64,000 bases of DNA from Combretum micranthum. Lineage: Eukaryota > Streptophyta > Magnoliopsida > Myrtales > Combretaceae. This document shows, in pieces, positions 12,922 to 22,917 of this stretch. The stretch lies in the NCBI GenBank assembly GCA_024138025.1, contig JAMXBD010001032.1:452847-516846 (forward strand). Reading direction: 5' to 3'. The translations under genes were made by a program, and so were the position numbers. A model generated the notes under the pieces. The model had not been told where the DNA came from and did not search any database. It saw only the letters and a program-made list of their open reading frames with translations. Every line of letters starts with the position of its first letter. Within the stretch, counting starts at the first letter, position 1.

Positions 12922-13758
12922 TCAACACGACTTGATGATTCCACTTGTAGAAGGGTCTAATGTCCTACTCATACCATTATATTCAAATTCTTCCTTTCCA
13001 TCTGTAGTCACAACAGACCATGGATTAATAGGATCTGCTTCCACTTTCTCTGATCTTGGCACTTGTGTTGAAGAAGCAGCAGCTGATTCGACTATATCAT
13101 TACCAACATCTTCAGCAGTGGCCGCAAAACTGTTCTCATTTGTACTCGCACCAAGACTAAATGCTTGGTAAGCATGGTTTGACTTTCCAGAATGGGAAGA
13201 TCCAACACTTTGAGATTGTAAATCACCTCTCCAATTCTCAATGTCGGATTTCTTCCCACTGAGATGTCTCTGGGGCCGAATATCTGAATGCCTAGAAGAA
13301 GCATGCTTAGTGGAAGATGATGGAGAGACACTTCCATGTCCAATAGAGCTTCTCATACTGTTAGAGCTGATTTTTGCATAAGAGATATCATCATATGGAA
13401 TCACTGAGGCAGAATATGTCCTTCCTTGCACATGAAGTCCCTTGCTACCGATTGATCTTCTCAGCTACGATGAAATGCCAGCTACTTCTGCAGCATTGAC
13501 CTTTGCATTAAGAGAGCTATTGCTCTGTTCTAGTTCTCGAATGCTAGTTTCTCTATCCCATGAGGTCAAACTTGCTGCTGGCTGTCCCGTAATCTGTTCA
13601 ACAGAATTGTGCTTGCATCTATCTTCTTGGAACCGAGGAAGACAGTTATCGATTGCATGGTTGGCACTTTCCTCCCTGCGGAAAGCTGATTCTTCTTCAC
13701 TATTTTCCTTAACCGTGGAGAGATCAGACCCATGTGTCCTCAACTTCCACAGATTCAA
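12922..13758 (-). pseudogene. Captured Ser-rich coding fragment, unidentified
   Basis: A continuous minus-strand frame of 279 codons interrupted by one in-frame TAG at about 13,466-13,468; both halves share the frame, so this looks like one coding piece with a single nonsense change. The product is hydrophilic and Ser-rich, with a central Ser/His/Arg-rich block (SPSSSTKHASSRHS) and an acidic C-terminal part (NPWSVVTTDGKEEFEYN). No catalytic motif, membrane segment or zinc finger is visible. It has the look of a host protein's disordered region rather than a retrotransposon protein. I do not recognise the family. Confidence 0.45.
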
Positions 13759-13799
13759 GAACAGCTATCGTAATCCCGGTTTTACCAAATCCTGGGTAT

Positions 13800-15225
13800 T
13801 TTCCGGTCTTATCATTTGACATCTCCATTGACTGATATTCTGCTTTTTTTTTTACCAAAAAAGAAACCTATCTAAATAATACCTAGAGCGAAAATAGATG
13901 AGCGACGAGATTAATGCCATAGACGGCATATAAAAAAGATTATCCTATGAAAAGATATGACATGAAGAAAAGTTACTAAAAATAGTAAAAACGCGTTTTG
14001 AAGGCCTAAACGAAGGAATTTGACCGAAAACCAGCTTGGGTCATGAGCAAAGCTGATGAGTATTGCTTGTTGGGCCGTTTCCCTTCAGAATATGGTCTCG
14101 CTCGATAAAAATTCAAAACTCCCCAAAATTACGAAACTGCCATCTCAAAATCACGAAACTGCCATCGACACTATTTTTCCTTTTCTGCTAACGTTTTTTT
14201 TTTAAATTATTTCTGAAACATGCACCCTGTCCCTGCATGCCAGCATACGAATTTGGTACAATGTGGTACTATTAGATAGGTGCCAAAATTTGATTGGCCC
14301 ATGGCACAAAGGAGCAACTTTTCTGTTGCAATATGCCCCTCTCTTTTCCAACATTTCTGAATTCTTTTTCTTCTTCACAGCATTTCACTTTTTTTTTTCA
14401 TTTTTTTTATATGCTGCTAATTTATATAACGAAAAACGATTGCAGTCACAAGCTAATCAAAAAAAAAAAAAGAATAGCAGAGGCTCTTCCCCCCAAGCTG
14501 AGGTTGTTACACACTCTCCAAGTGCAATACACGCCAACTCCATAGTTTAATTCTCCAAGTAGCAGCATTGCCGGGTTCAGGAGGATTTTTGAGGTCAGGG
14601 ATATCCAGGTACTTCCTTTGGCTAGTCATGATTGATTTACTTGGTTAGCAATATGATATGAAAAGTGGAGACCAGTTTCTATATCATGAATGATACCCTG
14701 CAGAACCAAGGTTGCAGCATTCGTTGACCAACTCCGGCAGGTATCACACATCCATCGTTTCCCCCAGCATAATGGTTGGTTGAGTTTGTAGCATGCTAAC
14801 AGTCACATCTCTCATAGCATTAATAAATTACGATTCCTCCAAAGGTTATGACTTCAGATGCTCACTTTATCCGCCATATTATGCAGCTGCAGTAGAGGAA
14901 CAAATAATTTGTCCATTAACCATATCGTCATTGGGGGCAAAACAACTCCATGTGCAGGCCTTGAGAACCAACAGCCCAGGTAAGGTACATTTCTCCTTCC
15001 ATAAGAGTATGCCAGTAATGGCGTGATCTTTCGCGCATGCTTGTAAGTTTTATAGGGCAAGATTGAGGATATATTTGCAGGACTGTGACCACTATATGAT
15101 AGCAAGCCATTCTGACTGCTTACACAGCTTATTGAGAATGGTAATCCAGCTGTAGGAAATCATGAAATGCATATTGCCAGTAAGTTTGATGCCAATTTCA
15201 TCAAATCTTTTACACTGCCTCACAT
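13800..15225. other. Tat element 3' region, no gene recognised
   Basis: AT-rich at 13,800-14,250, with poly-T/poly-A tracts near 14,390 and 14,460. From 14,560 to 15,225 the composition is more like intron or UTR sequence, including a CAGGTAAGG word at about 14,977, but no protein family is recognisable on either strand. Confidence 0.4.
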
Positions 15226-15360
15226 TCAGCGAGTAGTGGTCCTTTCCCTTTCCTCAACATCATGATGGTCGTGTTCTGCTCTAAGCGTGTATCCAAGCTT
15301 CTCTATCTCTTCCAACAAATCATTTAGCTTGATACTAATATCATATATTCTTGGATGATG
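15226..15360 (-). pseudogene. Captured host fragment, DYW-type PPR protein
   Basis: The minus-strand frame reads HHPRIYDISIKLNDLLEEIE, then KLGYTLRAEHDHHDVEERER, and stops at 15226-15228. This matches the E/E+ to DYW boundary of PLS-class pentatricopeptide proteins (an HP..YI..L..L...IKE.GY.PD...VLHDVEE.EK pattern). These host proteins act in organelle RNA editing. Only about 43 codons remain and the deaminase-like DYW domain itself is absent. It is in the same orientation as the neighbouring captured fragments. Confidence 0.75.
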
Positions 15361-15483
15361 ATTTTTTTTTTTTTTATAGAATAAATGCCTGTCAAAGACT
15401 AAGTAGAGATCTAACTGTAGGAAACTTGAATGTTTTTTTTTTTTTTTGGAGCGAGAAGATTATTTTCCTCCTTTTATTTAGCT

Positions 15484-15722
15484 GAAATGCTGTTGCTTCT
15501 GCATGACCTCCACCCTAATCCTCAACAGTGGAAACTTGCTTCACAAGTTCTTTAAACTCATTTTTATCAAGTTGATGCCCTTGAGGCCTGGCAACACGCT
15601 CAGGAGCTAACCCAAGAGCCTTCGGTCCTCTGTAATTCTTCTTATCTCTTCTTTGGCAACTTCCACATCTGCCTTGGTCTTTATGTCCCTGGCGTACCAG
15701 GGCAGATCCTTTCCAGTACTAG
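15484..15722 (-). pseudogene. Captured host fragment, MMTAG2-like protein
   Basis: Two minus-strand frames join across a frameshift near 15,612. The first reads GKDLPWYARDIKTKADVEVA then KEEIRRI. The second reads ALGLAPERVARPQGHQLDKN then EFKELVKQV and HAEATAF. The pattern GKDL.WY.RD, EEIRR.., ALGLAP.R..RPQG..LDK.E..ELVK is that of the MMTAG2-type phosphorylation-domain protein conserved in plants and animals, whose molecular role is poorly known. The N-terminal part of that family is not seen. Broken by the frameshift and a TAG, so a pseudogene fragment. Confidence 0.6.
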
Positions 15723-16249
15723 GTGCTCCTCCTTTTCATCCTCCAAATAATTGTCCTTTTCTTCCATCTTAGTACTGCAGTGCGCTCAAATTTTCGTCGA
15801 CGGAATCTCTCTTTATTCTTCAACCACGAAAAGTAATCCTTCCCTTTCTTGAGGTATATGAAATCTGCTAGATCATTATAATTATCTGATCCTTCTAACA
15901 AGCACTTGAGAAAGATTTTGCCATCACAACTTTCTTCCATACTCAATTCCTGGTGTACATGTGCCACCTGATTGTAGTCACAAATATCATCGGTGCTTTG
16001 TCCACAATCTTCTTGAATAGGACTATGTGTGATCTTGACAGAATTGTTATTCAAGCACTTCTGCTTGACTTTCTGAAACTTCAAGGCAACTTTCCTCCAA
16101 CAATTTCGAAGTTCCACAGCCTTTCCACCTGAAAAGTGTAAAAGCATCCAGACGGATCCCTTGTGCCTCAATGGGTGAGATGCAATCTGCTCACATATAT
16201 AACTTTGAACTGGAAAACCAATATCAACTTGCTGAAAGCAGCGTGCCAA
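15719..16249 (-). pseudogene. Captured coding fragment, unidentified, Arg/Lys-rich C-terminus
   Basis: A 176-codon minus-strand frame. Its middle is acidic and its C-terminal third, LADFIYLKKGKDYFSWLKNK followed by a basic RRRKFERTAVLRWKKR stretch, looks like a real host protein segment. I do not recognise the family. It abuts the MMTAG2-like fragment with a two-base overlap and lies just downstream (on the minus strand) of the PPR fragment at 16,335, so a chimeric origin is likely. No retrotransposon motif is present. Confidence 0.4.
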
Positions 16250-16334
16250 TAACAGCAGCTGATAAGCTTTGTTTACTTTCTTGCTTTTACAAGGCCATGG
16301 ATCAAGATGGAAAAAGTTTGCGCATCTAGGGTGA

Positions 16335-16740
16335 GTCCTTGAATTTTGATTTCTTCAAAAAAGCCCTTCCTTTCTTCCCAAGGCAAGTGAGAATACAATT
16401 ATATTCTATCACACTTGGAGTAGTTCCCATTTCCTTCTGCCTCTCAAGCAAGGCATATGCCCTGTCAAACTTTTCAGTTGAACCATAGCTCATAACCATG
16501 GTATTATAAGCATAAGCAAAAGGAACTTCCTTATTGTTATCTAATTGTTCAAATAACTCCTCCGCTTTATTTAATCTGTAAGCTTTGCATGGAACCCCAT
16601 CATACTAGTATACGTCACATCATCAGGTACTATGCTATCTCATTCAACAATATCTGCTTGACGAGAATTGCTTCTCATCTCATTTAACAAGGAGAGAGTA
16701 GCATCAAACTTTCCTTCCCTGTCTTGTACTGAATCTTTTG
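16335..16740 (-). pseudogene. Captured host fragment, P-type PPR protein
   Basis: Minus-strand translation gives pentatricopeptide repeats: GKFDATLSLLNEM, VPDDVTYTSMMGF, NKAEELFEQLDNN, VPFAYAYNTMVMSYGSTEKF, DRAYALLERQKEMGTTPSVI, EYNCILTCLGKKG. These match the 35-residue PPR consensus and resemble a mitochondrial P-class PPR of the At3g06920 type. There is an internal deletion after SRQADIV (about 16,635) and a frameshift with a stop near 16,575, so it cannot be functional. It is the rightmost of the host fragments in the 3' region of the Tat element. Confidence 0.75.
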
Positions 16741-17054
16741 CTCATTTAATGCCCTGTCTTTATTGTTTGTGAAACTAACTCATCTCATTTTCTTGCAATG
16801 CAGGGCTCTAGATTGAAGTATTGAATCTTCATCGTGCATCCGCTTGACTTCATTTTTACAAGTATGGTTTTTCGCTTTATAAACTACCTATTCAATGTCA
16901 TATTAGTGCAACGAATCGTTAATGATTTTTGAACACATTCAAAAAGAATACTCAATTCCATCATTCACATTCACCATGTGTTCCATTCATTCATCTAATG
17001 ACCACGGTGCCTCATGATTTTTAAGACAGAGCTCTTTGTTGTTGTTCCGACCGC

Positions 17055-17290
17055 ATAAATGGCAATCTTGAGACCATGCACTGTACAATGACACTCTCAG
17101 CCGTCCGCGTCCCAAACCTCATGTGACAATCTTGGAACCGCACATTGCGTCTGTGTTCCATTCCTCACATGATGATCTTGGCACCGCACCGCTATGAGAG
17201 AGGCTCTCCTCGGTTATTTGTGTCTCACTTGCCCATGCGACGATCTTGGAACCGTACCACTATGAGAGGGGATTCTTACTCATCTTGGGC
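17055..17290 (+). repeat. Degenerate tandem repeat in the Tat 3' region
   Basis: Four copies of a GA(C/T)(A/G)ATCTTGG(A/C)ACCG-like core (at about 17061, 17125, 17171 and 17239), spaced 46-68 bp, with a shared (A/C)CTATGAGAG block in the last two. Tat-lineage elements often hold tandem repeats in the untranslated 3' region. Confidence 0.5.
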
Positions 17291-17452
17291 ACCTAATCAT
17301 TTGGTGAATGAATGAGATACTGTGGTAGCTAATACACTTGTTGCATATGTCTCATGCCGCATATTTGAGTTCACAAATAGCGTCTCTTTCAATCTTGTAT
17401 GTGCATATAACTCCTTTATCATGTAGGTGCGCATAAAATAAACATCTTGAGG

Positions 17453-20365
17453 ATGGTGAAGGAAAATAGAAAGGGTCGATCTCGCAGTGGCAACCATACG
17501 GACAAAAGTAATGAAATATTTACGAATTCAGGTAATGTGCCAAAAGTTCCCTTGCCACGTAGTAAATGGCTTGATGCTACAATTCGAAATGATTTTTTCT
17601 GGAAAGATATCAAAAAGAGGGATTTGTGTGCTCATCCTCCTAAAGATGGTGAATTTCATTTCATCCAACCAGAGCCCCGAGTAAGTGATAGGAAGAACAT
17701 AGATGAGAATTCCATTTTACGTTTCAGAAATGAAAGAAAGGAGCTTCCCCTTTCAGAGACAGTGTTTAGTTACCCAAAACAGATATTGCAAGGGTGACAG
17801 TGTAAAGAATTCTCATTATAGGTCTCGTTTAGAAAGTGCAGGGATCAATTTTGCTATATGGATTTCTTTTAAAATGGTTATCCGTTCTCAAAGTGTTGAA
17901 GCATGGCGAGCTATATTGGCACGTTGGAGTACATGTACACATACTTTGTGACATCATGGGGAGATTACTCCAACTTAGAAGATGTGTGCACACTGCTAAG
18001 TTTCCCTAGTTCTGGGTCAACTGATATTGTCACAGCTGAGATTTCAGAAGAGGATGAAAAATTGGTGGAAGTATTAGAAGCTGATAGACAAGAAGCGAGA
18101 GACAGTCGTAGACAAGCATCATTTTGTGCATGGATAAGACATTTTTTTGAGCACGAAAGGACTCGATCCGAAGGCCCTCGGTATGGATGCGAGTAAGTAT
18201 GCATTCCTACTTTGTTTATTTATGCTTGAAGTCATCACTTCAATCTGACTTACTTATAACCCACAATTCATTTCAGGCATGAGTTAGAAGCTTTCATCGC
18301 TTGTTGGTTATCCATGTACGTGTTTCCCGGCGGGCCAAGAAAAGGTGTCAGTCCGCGATTTTTTAACTTGGCAATTCGTCTTGCTCGTGGAGAACGAGTT
18401 GCCTTGGCGCCTTTTTATTTAGGGTCTTTATATCGGCGCTTGGACCTTTACAGTGAGACTTCAGTTCGATCAAAGGGGCGATATATCATCGTATCAAATG
18501 TAGATTTGGGATTTCTACACTTGTTTTTCAGCGAACATTACAAAAGATATCCAGGTGTACCTGTTGCAAAACCTGATCCTCCTGAACCTCGAGCTTGGGC
18601 TTGGGTTGATAGAAAGCCTTTGGGTTCATTACTTGATATTATAGATGATGCTCATGAGGTCGACTTTCGCCCTTATACAAAGGAATTGGAGGGATATGAG
18701 TGGTGCACAACATATTACCCTTCGGGTTCCAAGACCTTAGTGAATCTGATGGAATGTGAGCAGCTTTCTGATGCTGAAGTAGTATATGTTCTCTGGTGTA
18801 CACCTCGAGGTTTGCCTGCGCTTCACGATTGGTGTGATTCTTCTACTGAATTCTTGGAGCATAGAGTAATGTTGTACTCACCTCATCGGGTTGCACGTCA
18901 GTTTGGGTTTGATCAAGGTGTGCCTTCTATTGTGGCTATCGACACAGATTTTAATAGATGCTGTGAGGCAATTAGTCTTGAGAAACGCCATGAGCTCTAT
19001 TGTTCTGTCAGACAGATGTTTTTTCCATCTATCAATCGCTCCGGTGTTGCATCAAGTGGATGGTTAACGTATTGGACAGGGTGTCTTGAGGCATTCAAGA
19101 AATATACTCTTTCAGCTATAGATGACAGTTTGCCAGAGTCGGTCATTTATATGAGTTCCACTTTCAACTTCCAAATGAAAGATGACATAATAACTTCAGG
19201 AAAAGCGGTGATTGGGCGGACCATGCCTCCTGCATCAATCATCAGTCAAATCAAGCGTCCTCGCCTTTGTGAGGTATTAAATCTTGTTACTTAAGCTGTC
19301 TATACATGCACATACACACACATATGTATATCACAAGGTCAACTATAACTTTTGTTCATCATTGTTTATTTGCAGGACACAACTTTGAAAGGTGCATCTT
19401 CAGCTTCAGCGGGACAGTCGTCTAAGAGTAAACATAGTAGCAGTCATGATATTATTACTCAGACCGTTGATAATTCGACAGTAGGGTCTACTCTTCCAAT
19501 TACACGACCTTTCCCTTGTCGATATGGTCAAGGAAAGGTGTTACAAACCAAGGATCACATAGTGACTACTACTGATACAACCGAAGAGGAAGATGATAGT
19601 GAGGAGGTTGACTATGAATTGTCTCTTGTTAATGATGCCAGCATTGAGGGTAATCCTTCAGTAGATGATTTAGAGATTTGCGAAGGCCCTTTTGCGAACG
19701 AGGAAGACCTTCGTCTTGATGGATAATTGTTCAAGATGATCAAGAGCCTAGAAACATGGAAGATGGCTCATTAGTAGACCCTTCATTTTGCAATATCATA
19801 GTTGATGGTATTGCTCCCATTACTACTTCAGTTTCCAATGTATTGCCTCCCTCCATTAGTGGTGAATCACAGCAACGAAGAGCAGACAAGTCTATTGGAG
19901 TTGCAACTCATTTAGATGATACAACTTCATTTCACGGTTACATCGTGCCATCTCACTTAATGGAGCCTTTACAGAGTCTTGCTACCATAGATAAGGAATT
20001 TTGGGTTGGTTCTTCTCTGCCAGGAACAGACTTGGCTAATGCAATGATGAAAATGCTCGGTGAAGCCATGCTGTTGATTGAGCGATCTTGGAATTCTTTG
20101 TCTAAGACTGAATTAGAGCAACTTGTCCAATGTGCTGAGGGGGCCCGTTTGTTACGATTCAAAGTTGATAGCTTATGGCCAATTGCTGACAAGGCTAAGA
20201 GGTGTCTAAATTATCATGAAGCGAAGATTCGCCATGAAAAATTAATGATGAAGATGCAAGAACTTCGCCAAGAGGCTGAGGCAAAAGGCTGAGATGGAGG
20301 CTATGCTTGAAGGTGAAGACCTAGAGTCCAGAGTTCGCTCAGACATCAGGCATAGTTTAGATTAG
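17453..20365 (+). pseudogene. Antisense plant mobile domain (PMD) gene inside the Tat element
   Basis: Reads opposite to gag-pol. Start ATG at 17453 (MVKENRKGRSRSG). PMD signatures: SVEAWRAILARWS, TSWGDYSNLEDVCTLLSFP, then WLSMYVFPGGP, LAIRLARGERVALAPFYLGS. Two introns are recognisable: 18193-18276 (GTAAGT...CAG) and 19274-19375 (GTATTA...GCAG); both joins keep the frame. The long exon 18277-19273 is open. The tail is acidic, then charged and coiled-coil-like. Broken by shifts near 17,790, 17,945, 19,724 and 20,285. PMD proteins (MAIN, MAIL1) act in gene silencing and genome stability, and PMD copies are known inside plant transposable elements. The role here is inferred only from homology. 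Confidence 0.8.
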
Positions 20366-21056
20366 CTGATATTTTCTCTTCAATTTCAAGAACAATTTGT
20401 TGTAACGCCCTTTTCGGGTAAAAACATTGTTTGGCTTGATTTTGTCATTATTGTTGCTTGATATTGCTTGATTCTTGTTTATGTTAGTGAATAGTAAAGT
20501 ATCACTTGGTAACATGCTCATGCACCTAAGTAGCAATGCTTTTACTTAATAGTAATGAATCATGAAGCAACAAATATTGTTACGATTATTGTTTGCGCAT
20601 CAGAGAGATACTCTCACTTGCCAGCAACGGTTTGATTCAAAGCTCTATCATGTTGTAATTTATGCTCTTTAAAGAACATAAAATTCTTGTAGTAGTACGT
20701 TAGTATAACTTTGCGCGTTAAGACTTATATATTTTTTTTTCGCGAGCAAAGGCATTTTAATTTCACAAAGATTGTTAAGGGGGTATTACCCACTACTTAA
20801 CCATTCCATCAAATACGATGATTAATATAACATACTTAGACAAAAGTCTGTATGCATGTATAGTGCCACGCGCTTAGTAAATTTGAACAATTACAAGCCG
20901 CATGAATGAATGAACGAATGTCGCGCGCATAGGAGACAAGTCTCTTACCAAGCAGCAGCAACATATAAATATAATGTATAATGAAATTGATTGGTGAAAG
21001 AATCATGTGAAAGCAAGCCCATATTATTCAAGTCATCATCATCACTGATCATGCTA
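20366..21056. other. Spacer between the PMD gene and the end of pol
   Basis: Converging 3' ends of the antisense PMD gene and of pol meet here. AT-rich with no frame of note. A terminator region for both units would be expected but no specific signal can be assigned. Confidence 0.5.
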
Positions 21057-22917
21057 TTACATGTGAAACTTCTTTACATATTGAAAATTTATAGGAGCTG
21101 TAATAGCATCAGTCTTTGGATTGAGGAGCTTGCAATACCCGCTATCATGGACTTCATGTATAATGAAGGGACCTTCCCATTTTGGCGTGAACTTTGGCGC
21201 AGGTATACTTCGGCGCACATGCTCGGCTGCACGAAGTACAACATCACCCACTTGAAATGACCTTTTCTTCACCAACCGATCGTAGGCCATACCAAGCTTG
21301 TGTTGGTAGTTGATCAAGTTGTTTTTGGCCATATCTCGTCTTTCATCTAAGGCTTCCAAGTCTATTATGCGTAAAGCATCTGGCTCAAGCTCAGCATTGA
21401 TCGCTAATCGTGCTGAAGGGATCAGAACCTCTATAGGCACGACTGCTTCGGCACCATATACTAACGAAAAAGGTGTTGCTTGTGTTGGTCGCCGCTTTGA
21501 AGTCCTGTAAGCCCAAAGTGCTAGGGATAGTTTATCGTGCCATTCTTTATGGTTATCGTGTACCATACGACTCAGAACTTTTAAAAGAGTCTTGTTCGTA
21601 GCTTCCGCTTGGCCGTTGCCCTTAGGGTAATAAGGGGTTGACTTTACATGATCAATACCATATGATTCCAACAGTTGTCGAACATGTGAATTGATGAAAG
21701 GAGTGCCATTATCTGAAAGGATGCTTTGGAATCCCAAATCGGCATATAATGTTCTCCTTAATGAAGCTTGCAACTACGGTCCTGTCGCCTTTTTTAAAGG
21801 AATGGCTTCTACCCACTTAGTAAAACATTCAGTTCCAGCTAGGATCCAAATACAACCTCTAGATGGCGGGTGAATAGGACCGATTAGATCAAACGCCCAA
21901 GTGTGGAAAGGCCATGGTGTTGTTAAGCTGTGAAGTGCAACTGCAGGAGCATGAATCACATCTCCATGTTCTTGGCAAGGAACGCACCGCTTAACAAAAT
22001 TGGAACTATCTGATTCCATGGTTGGCCAATAGTACCCCATGTCTAGTAGCTGATAATACAACTTCCTTGCGCCTTGGTGCTCACCGCATTCTCCAGCATG
22101 TACCTCGGTTAATATCTCTTCTGTTTCAGGAGATGTAATGCATCTGAGAGGCTTTCCCATGAATGAGACTCTATACAACTCATCCTCATGCATTAGGTAC
22201 TTGCGTGCCTTCCTTTTTACTAATTTGGCATCCGTACTATTAGTCGGTAGCACGTTATTCTTCAAATAGTCAATATACGGACGACGCCAATCTCCAGCAC
22301 TTGCGACAAAATTACATTCTTTTGCATCTGGTAACTCAGAGCATTTAGGACAATGCATTTGTACCTGAGATGCATCCTTAGCCATTGAGGGCCAGTAATA
22401 CCCTGCACGTTGAATGCGACGATACAAAGGAGGTCCTTCTTCCCCACACCAGATCTTATGATACTTGTCTAATTTTAATCGAGCCTGTTTCGCGCAAATG
22501 CATCGCGATAGAACGCCCTCCGGTCCTTTAAAGTACAAAGCACCATTGATACGAATAAAATTCTTCAAGGTTACGATGGAGGCTGCATTGGGTTGCGCTA
22601 ATTGATTCTTGATACCAACACGCCAATCATCTCCTGTTTCATCGTCTTCCTCCAACAATTGCAAGGTTGTGCAAGGAATAGTTTTCTTGATAACTTTGAC
22701 ATCTAGGCTTTCATCTGAAGCATGCATTGGAATCTTAGATGCCAATGTTGCCAATGCATCTGCGTAACGGTTCGTAGATCGTTTGGTATGTTCATACCTT
22801 ACGACTTCAAACTTCCCAATTAAAGCTTGCACTGCAGCCCTATAAGGCGCAAGTGATGGCTCCTTGAGGGCATATTCACCATTGGTCTGCTTAATGATCA
22901 AATTTGAATCGCCACGA
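21057..22917 (-). pseudogene. Tat pol: end of archaeal RNase H and integrase
   Basis: Begins with the end of the archaeal-type RNase H domain (YEHTKRSTNRYADALATLAS). Next come two zinc-binding-like blocks, each with a GYYWP core: the first keeps CPKC but has Glu in place of the second His; the second is canonical (H...H...C..C). The integrase core follows: WAFDLIGP (first Asp), LSDNGTPF (second Asp), GNGQAEATNK (catalytic Glu). The C-terminal part has the VGDVVLR motif seen in gypsy integrases. An in-frame TAG at 21774-21776 separates the first Asp from the second, so no complete integrase is made. A second RNase H frame is entered through a frameshift near 22,918. Confidence 0.9.

Noticed and set aside
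18314..19294. A free-standing intact host PMD gene
   Set aside because: The exon is open, but it lies inside the Tat element and the other exons carry frameshifts.
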